From positions 1 to 64,000 of the forward strand of contig JBJOIT010000006.1 of assembly GCA_046046915.1 (NCBI GenBank): a stretch of 64,000 bases of DNA, written 5' to 3'. The DNA is from JBEEJZ01 sp046046915 (lineage in GTDB: Bacteria; Pseudomonadota; Gammaproteobacteria; Burkholderiales; Burkholderiaceae_C). The notes beneath the pieces were generated by a model. It made no database searches and was not told the origin of the DNA. It saw only the letters and a list, made by a program, of their open reading frames with translations. Shown here piece by piece: positions 48,486 to 56,995 of this stretch. Both the position numbers and the translations under genes were made by a program. Each line of letters begins with the position of its first letter. The first letter of the stretch is position 1.

Positions 48486-49394
48486 ATGGAAATTGGATTC
48501 ATTCTTTTATTGGTGGCGGTCGTCTTTGTGACGAAGTCTGTCAAGGTCGTGCCGCAGCAGCACGCGTGGGTGGTGGAACGACTAGGCAAATACAACGGCA
48601 CTCTGACACCGGGTCTCAATTTTTTGCTGCCCTTCGTGGACCGTGTGGCCTACAAGCATGTGCTCAAAGAAATCCCTTTGGATATACCCAGCCAGGTCTG
48701 CATCACACGGGATAACACTCAGCTGCAGGTCGATGGCATCTTGTACTTTCAAGTTACGGACGCGATGCGGGCCAGCTACGGCTCCAGCAACTACATCATG
48801 GCTATTTCCCAGCTGGCGCAGACCTCACTGAGGTCGGTCATCGGCAAACTGGAGCTGGACAAGACCTTTGAAGAGCGAGACATCATCAACTCCCAAGTGG
48901 TCCAGGCCATCGATGAAGCCGCGCTCAACTGGGGTGTGAAGGTGCTGCGTTATGAGATCAAGGACCTCACCCCCCCCAAAGAGATCTTGCATGCCATGCA
49001 GCAACAAATCACTGCTGAGCGGGAAAAACGAGCACTGATCGCGGCATCGGAGGGGCGTCGTCAGGAGCAGATCAACATCGCGACCGGCGAACGGGAGGCT
49101 TTCATTGCCCGTTCTGAAGGCGAGAAACAAGCCGCTATCAACAAGGCCCAGGGCGAGGCGGCCTCCATTCTGGCGGTGGCCGAGGCAAACGCACAGGCCA
49201 TCGCCCGTATCGCCAGTGCCATCCAACAGCCCGGCGGGGACCAGGCGGTACAACTCAAGGTGGCAGAAAAAGCGATGGATGCTTATGCCCAGGTCGCGTC
49301 GGATGCCGCGACCACCTTGATCGTGCCCAGCAACATGGCCGATGTCAGCACCCTGATCTCGTCTGCCATGAAAATGGCACAGATCCAGAAGTAA
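48486..49394 (+). CDS. SPFH/stomatin-family membrane protein (QmcA-like)
   Basis: Member of the stomatin/prohibitin/flotillin/HflC family, 302 residues. An N-terminal membrane anchor (MEIGFILLLVAVVFVTKSV) is followed by the SPFH domain, with VVPQQHAWVVERLGKYNGTL and DIPSQVCITRDNTQLQVDGI. A long coiled-coil region, rich in EKRALIAASEGRRQEQINIA-type sequence, covers about 170-240. A Met-rich C-terminus ends it. The start at 48486 is preferred over 48483 because AAGGA ends 6 bases before it rather than 3. QmcA-like proteins assemble into large membrane rings and influence protease function; with NfeD upstream, a membrane-organising role is likely. Confidence 0.9.
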   Translation: MEIGFILLLVAVVFVTKSVKVVPQQHAWVVERLGKYNGTLTPGLNFLLPFVDRVAYKHVLKEIPLDIPSQVCITRDNTQLQVDGILYFQVTDAMRASYGSSNYIMAISQLAQTSLRSVIGKLELDKTFEERDIINSQVVQAIDEAALNWGVKVLRYEIKDLTPPKEILHAMQQQITAEREKRALIAASEGRRQEQINIATGEREAFIARSEGEKQAAINKAQGEAASILAVAEANAQAIARIASAIQQPGGDQAVQLKVAEKAMDAYAQVASDAATTLIVPSNMADVSTLISSAMKMAQIQK

Positions 49395-49417
49395 GAGCTT
49401 TCACGCCCAACATAAAG

Positions 49418-50068
49418 TCATTTTTTCTCTGTGGTGTCCTTATGGGAAAACGACCGGAGCGTCGACACGACTTCATCGTCTTCGACCTGAGAGAACCGCT
49501 CGTAGAACTGGCCAACAGAACCCAGGTAGGCGGGGCTCTGCAGGCAAATCACTTCATCGGCCAAGGCGCTCATTTTTCTCAAGGTGTCAGGTGTGGCCAC
49601 AGGCACCGCGCAAATCAACCTTCCTGGTCGGTGTTGGCGCAGAGCGTGCAAGGCCGCGCTCATGGTTGAGCCGGTTGCCACGCCATCGTCCACCACGATC
49701 ACGATTCGCCCTGCTGGGTCAAAACGCTGATGGCCAGGGGAGTACTGCGCGCGGCGCTTGGTGATGACCTGGAGCTGCACCTGTTTTTCCGCCTCGATCT
49801 GATCAGGACTCATCCCCAAGTGCTCGGCCACCTCGCTCATGTAGGTCCAACCGCTCTCGTCGACCGCGCCGATGGCCAGCTCAGGCTGACCGGGTGCACC
49901 CAGCTTGCGGACCAGCACCACGTCCAGATCCGCATTGAGGGTACGGGCGATGATGGCTGCCATCGGCACTGCACCCCGCGGAATACCCATCACCAGGGCC
50001 CGCTTGTCGCGGTAATGCAGAAGCTTTTGCGCCAACTGATGCGCAGCCTCGATACGATCCTTGAACAT
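49418..50068 (-). CDS. Phosphoribosyltransferase-family protein
   Basis: Type I PRTase fold, 216 residues from the ATG at 50068. ALVMGIPRGAVPMAAIIART carries the early loop and IVIVVDDGVATGSTMSAALH is the PRPP-binding motif with its two acidic residues. It resembles stand-alone proteins annotated only as phosphoribosyltransferases, often near stress genes, and not a named salvage enzyme such as Apt or Hpt; the base used is unknown. The open frame extends 21 codons upstream without support. It is convergent with the SPFH gene (23 bases between stops) and divergent from the small lipoprotein. Confidence 0.8.
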   Translation of the reverse strand: MFKDRIEAAHQLAQKLLHYRDKRALVMGIPRGAVPMAAIIARTLNADLDVVLVRKLGAPGQPELAIGAVDESGWTYMSEVAEHLGMSPDQIEAEKQVQLQVITKRRAQYSPGHQRFDPAGRIVIVVDDGVATGSTMSAALHALRQHRPGRLICAVPVATPDTLRKMSALADEVICLQSPAYLGSVGQFYERFSQVEDDEVVSTLRSFSHKDTTEKK

Positions 50069-50211
50069 GACCCCTGCCTCCAGTACGACGGCGCCCATCG
50101 CGCCGACCAGGCCTTGCAGGCTAAGCCTCAATCGCCGCTCTGATATTGATCGATGGCAAACGCCACAAGCAAACCCTCAATATCCTGCGCTTTTGGCCGA
50201 TACTAAAAGAC

Positions 50212-50577
50212 ATGTCTCCTCATCATTTCAGGCTTACCCGGTGGACCCTACCGCTGCTCCTGGCCTTTGTGCTTACCGGCTGTGATCTTGCCGAGCTGCT
50301 GGCAGACCCCCGAGTCGCCCAAAAAGAAGCCGACGGCAAAGCCATAGGCGCTGCTTGCAGACATGCGCTTCGCGGTATCGAAGATTGCTATGCGCTCAAT
50401 GAAAAAGCCCAAAAAACCGCCATCTTTGCCGGGTGGCGTGAAATGGACCAGTACATGCGAGATAACAACATTCAGGGGCAGGCATCGATGATTCGTAAGC
50501 CGGGCGAAGCCCCGAAGGAAGAAATCATCGAAGAAAAAACGGCATCGGCCAGCGGCACGGCCTCACCCAAAAAGTAA
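50212..50577 (+). CDS. Small predicted lipoprotein
   Basis: Hypothetical protein of 121 residues from the ATG at 50212. It begins MSPHHFRLTRWTLPLLLAF, and the lipobox LTGC places the lipidated cysteine at about residue 24, so it should be a lipoprotein processed by Lgt and LspA. The mature part has IGAACRHALRGIEDCYALNE, which contains a Cys pair 9 residues apart that could form a disulfide. A charged tail, EEIIEEKTASASGTASPKK, ends it. The residue after the cysteine is Asp, which in enterics favours inner-membrane retention. The function is unknown. Confidence 0.75.
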   Translation: MSPHHFRLTRWTLPLLLAFVLTGCDLAELLADPRVAQKEADGKAIGAACRHALRGIEDCYALNEKAQKTAIFAGWREMDQYMRDNNIQGQASMIRKPGEAPKEEIIEEKTASASGTASPKK

Positions 50578-50611
50578 GCTCAGCCAGTCCGGCCTGGCCA
50601 AGCTGTCAAGG

Positions 50612-52060
50612 TCAGTCGATCAAGTCGAAAACAGCGATGCTTTCCACATGTGCCGTGTGTGGAAACATATTGACCACACCTGCCGCCTTGCAACGATAGC
50701 CTGCCTGGGTCACCAGCACCCCCGCGTCCCGAGCCAGGGTGGCAGGATTACAGCTCACATACACAATGCGCTTGGGCGGCTGCCAGGCTGCAGATGCAGC
50801 ACCGGCCTCACCGTTGGCACGGGCCAGACGCAAATCTGCCAGTGCCTGCACCAGGGCGAAAGCACCCTCGCGAGGGGGGTCCACCAGCCATTTCTGGGCC
50901 GTGCCGTCCTGTACAAGGACCTCTGCGGTCATGTCAAACAGATTGCGAACTTCAAAAGACGTCTTGCACAGGGGCCGGCCCTGCCGGTCTGCAGACTGAT
51001 TCAGGACCAGGTTCTCTCTCGATCGCTGAACCAGCGCCTCGCTGCCTTCGATCCCGACCACCTCTCCCGCTTGGGTCGCCAGCGGCAGGGTGAAGTTGCC
51101 CAGACCACAAAACCAGTCCAACACACGTTCATCGGGCTGTACCGCCAGCAAACCCAGCGCCCTCGACACCAGAACCCGGTTGATGTGCGGATTCACTTGA
51201 GTGAAATCAGTGGGGCGAAAAGGCATGGTGATGCCGAAGTCTGGCAAGCTGTAGCTCAGGTTCTCACCGCCAGAGTCCATGCGACGAACAGTGTCTGGCC
51301 CCTTGGGCTGCAACCACCACTGAATCACTTGCTCAGGCGTGCTGTACTGCTCCGCAAATGCCCGCAAACGCAGTAAATCGGCATCACTGAGGGGCTCGAG
51401 ATGACGAAGCACAAGCGCGACCACCCGGTCACCACACGACAGCTCGATCTGAGGGACGGTTTCGATGGCATCCATGGAGGCAATCAAGCCCCGCAAGGGC
51501 ATCAGCATGTCACTCACGGCAGGGGGCAAGACAGCGCATACGCGCATGTCCGCCACATACCGGCTCTTGCGCTCGTGAAAACCGACCAACACCGCGCCCT
51601 TCTTGTGAACGTGGCGCACCGACAAGCGAGCGCGGTAACGGTAGCCCCAGGCTGGCCCCTCAATGGGCCGAAGAATGTTGTCAGCACGGACCTTACCCAG
51701 GTGTTGCAAGTTGTCTTCGAGCACCCTCTGCTTGACCGCCACCTGAGCGCTGGCGTGGAGGTGCTGCATCTTGCAGCCGCCACAGGAGCCGTCATGCAGA
51801 CCGAAATGCGGGCACTCCGGCACCACGCGCTGAGACGACTCGCGATGAACCGCCGTGACCGTTCCTTTTTCAAAACTGGACTTTTTGCGATGAACGTTGG
51901 CGCTCACCCATTCAAAAGGCAGTGCACCGTCCACAAAGACGACCTTGCCATCAGGCCGGTGAGCAATGCCCTGCGCTTCAATGTCCAGGGATTCAACGTA
52001 GAGCCAGCCTTCAGGATGGTCGTTCGTGGAAGGGGTCTCTTGTGTGATGTCGTCAGTCAT
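50612..52060 (-). CDS. rlmD: 23S rRNA (uracil(1939)-C5)-methyltransferase
   Basis: Methylates U1939 of 23S rRNA with S-adenosylmethionine. The 482-residue protein has an N-terminal TRAM-like domain (EGWLYVESLDIEAQGIAHRP). An iron-sulfur cluster site follows, CPHFGLHDGSCGGCKMQH with its cysteines. The SAM domain shows VLDWFCGLGNFTLPLATQAG, and the catalytic cysteine is in VYVSCNPATLARDAGVL. Length is a little over the 433 of E. coli. It follows nlpD at a distance of 81 bases on the same strand. In many relatives rpoS lies between these two genes; here it does not. Confidence 0.95.
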   Translation of the reverse strand: MTDDITQETPSTNDHPEGWLYVESLDIEAQGIAHRPDGKVVFVDGALPFEWVSANVHRKKSSFEKGTVTAVHRESSQRVVPECPHFGLHDGSCGGCKMQHLHASAQVAVKQRVLEDNLQHLGKVRADNILRPIEGPAWGYRYRARLSVRHVHKKGAVLVGFHERKSRYVADMRVCAVLPPAVSDMLMPLRGLIASMDAIETVPQIELSCGDRVVALVLRHLEPLSDADLLRLRAFAEQYSTPEQVIQWWLQPKGPDTVRRMDSGGENLSYSLPDFGITMPFRPTDFTQVNPHINRVLVSRALGLLAVQPDERVLDWFCGLGNFTLPLATQAGEVVGIEGSEALVQRSRENLVLNQSADRQGRPLCKTSFEVRNLFDMTAEVLVQDGTAQKWLVDPPREGAFALVQALADLRLARANGEAGAASAAWQPPKRIVYVSCNPATLARDAGVLVTQAGYRCKAAGVVNMFPHTAHVESIAVFDLID

Positions 52061-52141
52061 GGGAAGCTAAAAACAGGGTAACCCGAGCCCAGCCAGGGTG
52101 AGTAAGGGGCACAAAGTGGGCAAATGTCGGCAAAGGCGCCC

Positions 52142-53047
52142 TTAGCGGGGAGGAAGGTATTTGCCAGGATCAACCGGCTTGCCCAAGCGTCGGATCTCGA
52201 AGTGGAGCTTGACCCTATCGGCGTCACTATTCCCCATCTCGGCAATTTTTTGGCCTTTGCGTACGGTCTGGTCCTCCTTCACTAGCAAGGCCTGGTTGTG
52301 GGCGTAGGCCGTGAGGTAGGTGTTGTTGTGTTTCAGAATGATCAAATTACCGTAGCCACGCAAACCTGAGCCTGCGTAAACCACTCGGCCATCCGCCGAT
52401 GCCAGTACTGGGTCTCCAGCCGAACCGGCAATGTCCACGCCCTTGTTTTTAACTTCGTCGAAACCAGCGAGCACAGTGCCTGACGTCGGCCAGATCCAAG
52501 CGATGTCGTCGTCCGGTGTTGCTGCTGCAGCAATGGCTGAGGCATTTGGCGGCTGGGCCGGCGCAGCGGCAGCGGAGGATTTGTCTACACCTGCGATGGG
52601 CGTAGGCGTGACATTGTTGGTGGCCACGGGTTTGCTCACCGCTCCACCAGCAACGGTCACACCGGGTGGCGCCACACGCAACACCTGCCCCACTTCGATC
52701 TGGTTGGGGTTGTCCAGGTTGCTCCAACGGGCTACATCACGCCAGTTTTGGCCCTGATCCAGGCCGATACGAATGAGCGTGTCTCCTGGCTTGACGGTGT
52801 AATAACCAGGCTTGCCAGCGTTTTCTGCACCAGGCATTGGTTTAAAGGGGGAAGCCGGTGTCGTCGCAAGGCTTGGGCTAGGACTTACGACCGGGGCTAT
52901 CGCGCCAAGACTGCGATCTTCGACGGGCGCACGCCGCACAGGCGCGGAACCACAGGCCACCAAACTCAGGGTCAACGCAAAAAGCACCAAAAGACCAATA
53001 GATCGCAAGCTAATTTGACTCAACGTCTGTAATTTCTCGATTTGCAT
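52142..53047 (-). CDS. nlpD: NlpD-type lipoprotein: LysM plus degenerate LytM/M23 domain
   Basis: NlpD activates cell-wall amidases at division. The 301 residues begin with a signal ending in the lipobox LSLVAC (Cys32). After a Pro/Ala-rich stretch come a LysM domain (about 80-120; YYTVKPGDTLIRIGLDQGQN) and a C-terminal LytM domain (about 185-301), with NKGVDIAGSAGDPVLASADG and RVVYAGSGLRGYGNLIILKH. The zinc-binding His of active M23 enzymes is replaced in NKGVDIAG, as in E. coli NlpD, so it is an activator and not a hydrolase. Its ATG overlaps the pcm stop by one base (TGATG). Confidence 0.93.
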   Translation of the reverse strand: MQIEKLQTLSQISLRSIGLLVLFALTLSLVACGSAPVRRAPVEDRSLGAIAPVVSPSPSLATTPASPFKPMPGAENAGKPGYYTVKPGDTLIRIGLDQGQNWRDVARWSNLDNPNQIEVGQVLRVAPPGVTVAGGAVSKPVATNNVTPTPIAGVDKSSAAAAPAQPPNASAIAAAATPDDDIAWIWPTSGTVLAGFDEVKNKGVDIAGSAGDPVLASADGRVVYAGSGLRGYGNLIILKHNNTYLTAYAHNQALLVKEDQTVRKGQKIAEMGNSDADRVKLHFEIRRLGKPVDPGKYLPPR

Positions 53048-53820
53048 CAGGCAATTCCGGATTTGAGGGGGACAAAGTGCACCGCCTCCAGCACAGACTG
53101 GCGTACACCCTGTGCAGTTTTATCAATCACCACCAGCGCCTGCTGGCCACGCACGCCAGAGGCGACCGGAGCCACCAGACGACCGCCGACCGCGAGTTGT
53201 TCGATCCATGCTGGAGGCACGGCCTCGCCACCCGCCGCAGAAATGATGGCCGCGTAGGGCCCACCCTTTGCGTAGCCCAGCATGCCATCGCCCAGGAGCA
53301 GGTGAACATTGGCCAAGCGCATGGGGCGCAGGTTTTCACGGGCTTTTTCGTGGAGGCCCTTGAGCCGCTCAATGCTGTAAACCTCGCTGGCGAGATGGCT
53401 GATCACTGCAGCTTGATAACCGCAGCCGGTACCGATTTCAAGCACGCGGCCCAACTTACCTGTCGCGCCATTGCGCAGCAACTCCAGCATGCGAGACACC
53501 ACCCCGGGCTTGGAGATCGTCTGCCCTAGTCCGATGGGTAAGCTCGTATCCTCGTAAGCCTGATTGACCAGCGCCGTGTCAACAAAGCGGTGCCTTTCCA
53601 CCAAACCCATGGCGGACAAGACCATGGCATCTTGCACACCCTGCCCCGCCAGCTTGCTGACCATGTTGCGCCGAACCGCGCTCGAATCGAGCCCCAAACC
53701 CTGAGGCCGCAGCACGGTAGAACCACCACCCCCATAAACAGGTGCGACGACCGGTCGCGAGGGTGGCTGCCCAACGGACACCAGGTTCAGCTTGGCAGGG
53801 AAACTGGGGCGCTCTCTCAT
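53047..53820 (-). CDS. pcm: Protein-L-isoaspartate O-methyltransferase
   Basis: Repairs isoaspartyl residues in aged proteins by methyl transfer from S-adenosylmethionine. The protein has 257 residues, of which the first 45 are an extra low-similarity segment (PSRPVVAPVYGGGGSTVLRP) before the family region. The core shows VLSAMGLVERHRFVDTALVN, YEDTSLPIGLGQTISKPGVV, and the SAM motif RVLEIGTGCGYQAAVISHLA. It lies between surE (7 bases) and nlpD (1-base overlap), the conserved stationary-phase cluster. No ATG nearer the core was preferred, so the start could be later. Confidence 0.94.
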   Translation of the reverse strand: MRERPSFPAKLNLVSVGQPPSRPVVAPVYGGGGSTVLRPQGLGLDSSAVRRNMVSKLAGQGVQDAMVLSAMGLVERHRFVDTALVNQAYEDTSLPIGLGQTISKPGVVSRMLELLRNGATGKLGRVLEIGTGCGYQAAVISHLASEVYSIERLKGLHEKARENLRPMRLANVHLLLGDGMLGYAKGGPYAAIISAAGGEAVPPAWIEQLAVGGRLVAPVASGVRGQQALVVIDKTAQGVRQSVLEAVHFVPLKSGIA

Positions 53821-53827
53821 GGCAGGT

Positions 53828-54604
53828 TCAAACGGCAGAGGCGGACCCAGCTTGCAAACCTTGAACCGTACCAGCCCAGTCGACGAGACCAGGGTGATCG
53901 GTCAGATCGACACGCAGGGGTGTCAGGGTCATGTGCCCAAGCGCAGATGCGTGGAAATCTGTGCCTTCCCCGGCGTCTTTGGCACTGCCCGCTTCGCCTA
54001 TCCAATACATTTTTTCACCACGTGGATTGACCTGTGTGATGATTTTCTCTGCGGCATGGCGTTTACCTAAACGGCACACCTTCAAGGGTTTGATCGCCTC
54101 CAAAGGCGCGTTTGGAATGTTGACATTCAGGAGCCAAGGCCGTGCGCCGATGAGCTGTTGGGCCATAAGCTGCTGAACCAGTTCACGGGCTTTTAGCGCG
54201 GCCGCGTCGATATGGCGCCAACCCCTTTCCACCTGAGATAAAGCGATGGCGGGTATATCAAACAAATAGGCTTCCATGGCAGCGCCTACGGTACCCGAAT
54301 AAATCGTGTCGTCCCCCATGTTGGCGCCGTTGTTGATACCAGACACCACCAAATCTGGGCGGTAATCCAGCAAGCCAGACAGCGCCAGGTGCACGCAGTC
54401 TGCCGGCGTGCCATTGACATAGCGAAAACCGTTGGGTGCCTCGCTCACGTAGAGGGGCGATGTCAGGGTCAGAGCATTGGACTTGGCGCTGTTGTTGTGT
54501 TCTGGCGCAATGACTTCAACCTCGGCAATGTCTTTGAGTGCTTCGGCCAGCGCAACGATGCCTGCGGCCCGAAAGCCGTCGTCATTGGAGACAAGTATTT
54601 TCAT
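53828..54604 (-). CDS. surE: 5'/3'-nucleotidase SurE
   Basis: Metal-dependent phosphatase acting on nucleoside monophosphates, linked to stationary-phase survival. The 258 residues start MKILVSNDDGFRAAGIVALA, with the metal-binding Asp8-Asp9. They continue with EHNNSAKSNALTLTSPLYV, GTPADCVHLALSGLLDYRPD and VVSGINNGANMGDDTIYSGT, which hold the asparagine and serine ligands. Length is normal (about 250). It leads surE-pcm-nlpD and is 70 bases downstream of the short-chain dehydrogenase gene. Confidence 0.97.
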   Translation of the reverse strand: MKILVSNDDGFRAAGIVALAEALKDIAEVEVIAPEHNNSAKSNALTLTSPLYVSEAPNGFRYVNGTPADCVHLALSGLLDYRPDLVVSGINNGANMGDDTIYSGTVGAAMEAYLFDIPAIALSQVERGWRHIDAAALKARELVQQLMAQQLIGARPWLLNVNIPNAPLEAIKPLKVCRLGKRHAAEKIITQVNPRGEKMYWIGEAGSAKDAGEGTDFHASALGHMTLTPLRVDLTDHPGLVDWAGTVQGLQAGSASAV

Positions 54605-54674
54605 GAGGTGCTCTGATGTGAAAAAAGATTGTAGGCGCCGGTCGCTCGGGTTTTGGCGCGTCCCGGGGAACAGC

Positions 54675-55403
54675 TCACCAGGGGATGTTTTGACCGCCGT
54701 AAGCGATGAAGGTACCGGATTGGTGAGGTTCCACGCTCAGAATCACCCGCATCAGATCCTGCACGGCATCAGCCGGACTACGGCCAATCTCGGCGCCACG
54801 AAATGGGCGAGACAGAGGTGTATTGACGGTGCCTGGGTGCAAAGCCACCAGCGCCGCGCCGGGATTCGTCCGTTTGAGCTCAATGGCGGCCGTCTTCAAC
54901 AGCATATTCAGCGCTGCTTTGGATGCGCGGTAGCTGTACCAACCGCCCAAGCGGTTGTCCTCAATGCTGCCGACCTTGGCCGAAAGCACGGCCATCACGG
55001 CACGCTCGGAGGCCAACAAGCCCGAAAAATGCGACACCACCAGCGCCGGGCCCATGGCATTGATACGAAAACACGCCTCCATTTGTTCGTAATTGAGCTG
55101 GCTCAGCTTCTTCTCGGGCATGAATCCGTCGCCGTGCAACAGACCTGTCGCGACCACGATCAGATCGAACGGGGCCCGGTCTGCCATCGCAAGAGCTGCA
55201 CTGGCGATGGTCTCCTCACGGTCAAAGTCTATTGACGGTGAGCTGCTGCGGCCCACGGCCATAACCTGAGCGCATGCGGGCAAGGCTGATAGATGATCGA
55301 CAAATGCAGCTCCGATGCCGCCAAAACCGCCAACCACCAGAGCCCGGAAGCCTGGTCTCAGGTTTTGAAGTACCGGTCTGCCGTCGACATCAAGGGCGGC
55401 CAT
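54675..55403 (-). CDS. SDR-family oxidoreductase (CsgA/short-chain dehydrogenase type)
   Basis: Short-chain dehydrogenase of 242 residues. From the ATG at 55403 it begins AALDVDGRPVLQNLRPGFRA. The dinucleotide loop is VVGGFGGIGAAFVDHLS, close to the glycine motif. The active-site pair is in GGWYSYRASKAALNMLL (Tyr-x3-Lys). LHPGTVNTPLSRPF follows and is typical of SDRs such as C-factor-like proteins. Its start overlaps the end of the acyl-CoA ligase by 14 bases in another frame, so the two are translationally coupled. The substrate is unknown; pairing with a malonyl-CoA-type ligase does not by itself define it. A longer frame to 55592 lies inside the ligase gene and is rejected. Confidence 0.85.
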   Translation of the reverse strand: MAALDVDGRPVLQNLRPGFRALVVGGFGGIGAAFVDHLSALPACAQVMAVGRSSSPSIDFDREETIASAALAMADRAPFDLIVVATGLLHGDGFMPEKKLSQLNYEQMEACFRINAMGPALVVSHFSGLLASERAVMAVLSAKVGSIEDNRLGGWYSYRASKAALNMLLKTAAIELKRTNPGAALVALHPGTVNTPLSRPFRGAEIGRSPADAVQDLMRVILSVEPHQSGTFIAYGGQNIPW

Positions 55404-56952
55404 GAGTGAAGGTGTCTTTGAACTGCTCACGAAGCAGATTTTTCTGGACTTTGCCCATGGTGTTACGAGGGAGTTCGGGCACCACCACGCAACGCTTGGG
55501 AATCTTGAAGTTGGCCAGCTGCGTCTTGAGCGTTTTGATGACCTCATCGGTATCAATAGGTGCCCCGGCCTTGGCCGTGATGACAGCAACACCAGCTTCG
55601 CCGAAGTCAGGATGAGGAACGCCTACCAAGGCGCTTTCGGCAACACCGGGCAACTCGTTGATGTAACCCTCGACCTCGGCGGGATAGACGTTGTAGCCAC
55701 CACTGATGATCAAGTCCTTGGACCGTCCCACGATGGTGACATAACCTCGCTCATCGACCTTGCCCACGTCACCTGTCTTGAAATAGCCGTCGGCAGTGAA
55801 TTCTTCGCGGGTTTTCTCAGGCATGCGCCAGTAGCCGCCGAACACGTTTGGCCCCTTGACCTGTATGCCACCCACTTCGCCTTGGGCAAGCGATTGTCCG
55901 TCGTCACTGCATACCCGTAGGCTGACGCCAGGCAAGGGGAAGCCTACCGTCCCCCCTCGCCTCTCGCTTTGGTGCGCGTAGCGCTCATCGGCCACATAGG
56001 GGTTCGAGGTGAGCATGACCGTCTCGCTCATGCCATAGCGCTCCAGTATGGTGTGGCCTGTGCGCTCCTGCCACTCCCTGAAGGTCTCGATCAACAATGG
56101 GGCGGAACCGGCAATGAACAAGCGCATGTTTTGTGTGGCTGCTCGGTCCAGGCCGGGCTCAGACAGCAGTCTCACATAGAGCGTCGGCACGCCCATGAAC
56201 ACGGTCGCCCGTGGCAAGTGTTCCAGCACCCGTTTGGCGTCGAACTTGCTCATCCAGACCATCTTGCTGCCGTTGATCAGGGCACCATGCAAGGCCACAA
56301 ACAAGCCATGCACATGAAAAATCGGCAAGGCGTGGATGAGAACATCCCCCGACTTCCATCCCCAATAGTCCTTGAGCATGACGGCGTTTGACAGCATATT
56401 GCCGTGGCTCAACATGGCGCCTTTGCTGCGGCCGGTGGTGCCACTGGTGTAAAGAATGGCAGCCAAGGTATCGGCGCTTACCGATACGGGTTCATGCTGA
56501 TCGCTGCAAGCAGCGGCCGCCGTCATCAACGAGCCAGCTCCCTCCTCACTCAAGGTCAGAACATGTTGCGTACCGGCTTGCAAGGCCAGTGGTTTGATCC
56601 ATGCCTCGTTTTGGGGCGAACAGACCACCACGGCAGGCTCGGCGTTGCCGATGAAATAGCTCATCTCGCCGCCTTGATAGGCCGTGTTCAAAGGCAGAAA
56701 CACGTAACCTGCTCGCAAGGTGGCGAGGTAGAGCATGGCGGCTTCAACCGATTTTTCAACTTGCGCGGCCACACGCGCGCCAGGCGCGAGTTGCAGGGAC
56801 GCCAGCCAGTTGGCCAGCCGAGCTGTTCCTCGGTCCAGATCGCGCCAGGTGTAGACAAGCCCTTCGGAGTCCGCGACCTCAATGGCCACACTGTCCAGAT
56901 CCTTCGGAAATGCTGCACGCAGGGCAGAGTACAAATTGACGTTGTCAGACAC
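55390..56952 (-). CDS. Malonyl-CoA-type acyl-CoA synthetase (MatB-like)
   Basis: Adenylate-forming ligase of 520 residues, which activates a carboxylic acid with ATP and CoA. The P-loop is AAILYTSGTTGRSKGAMLSH, HALPIFHVHGLFVALHGAL is a MatB-like block, and ERYGMSETVMLTSNPY and SKDLIISGGYNVYPAEVEGY are further core motifs. The catalytic lysine is in PRNTMGKVQKNLL. The overall pattern best fits malonate-CoA ligase, but a related short-chain acid is possible. The downstream SDR overlaps, and a Bug binding protein precedes it (43 bases). A dicarboxylate uptake and activation unit is plausible but inferred. Confidence 0.8.
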   Translation of the reverse strand: MSDNVNLYSALRAAFPKDLDSVAIEVADSEGLVYTWRDLDRGTARLANWLASLQLAPGARVAAQVEKSVEAAMLYLATLRAGYVFLPLNTAYQGGEMSYFIGNAEPAVVVCSPQNEAWIKPLALQAGTQHVLTLSEEGAGSLMTAAAACSDQHEPVSVSADTLAAILYTSGTTGRSKGAMLSHGNMLSNAVMLKDYWGWKSGDVLIHALPIFHVHGLFVALHGALINGSKMVWMSKFDAKRVLEHLPRATVFMGVPTLYVRLLSEPGLDRAATQNMRLFIAGSAPLLIETFREWQERTGHTILERYGMSETVMLTSNPYVADERYAHQSERRGGTVGFPLPGVSLRVCSDDGQSLAQGEVGGIQVKGPNVFGGYWRMPEKTREEFTADGYFKTGDVGKVDERGYVTIVGRSKDLIISGGYNVYPAEVEGYINELPGVAESALVGVPHPDFGEAGVAVITAKAGAPIDTDEVIKTLKTQLANFKIPKRCVVVPELPRNTMGKVQKNLLREQFKDTFTHGRP

Positions 56953-56995
56953 GTGGGCTAACCTCTCTTGTGAGCGTGAAGATAGGTGGTGCGAA

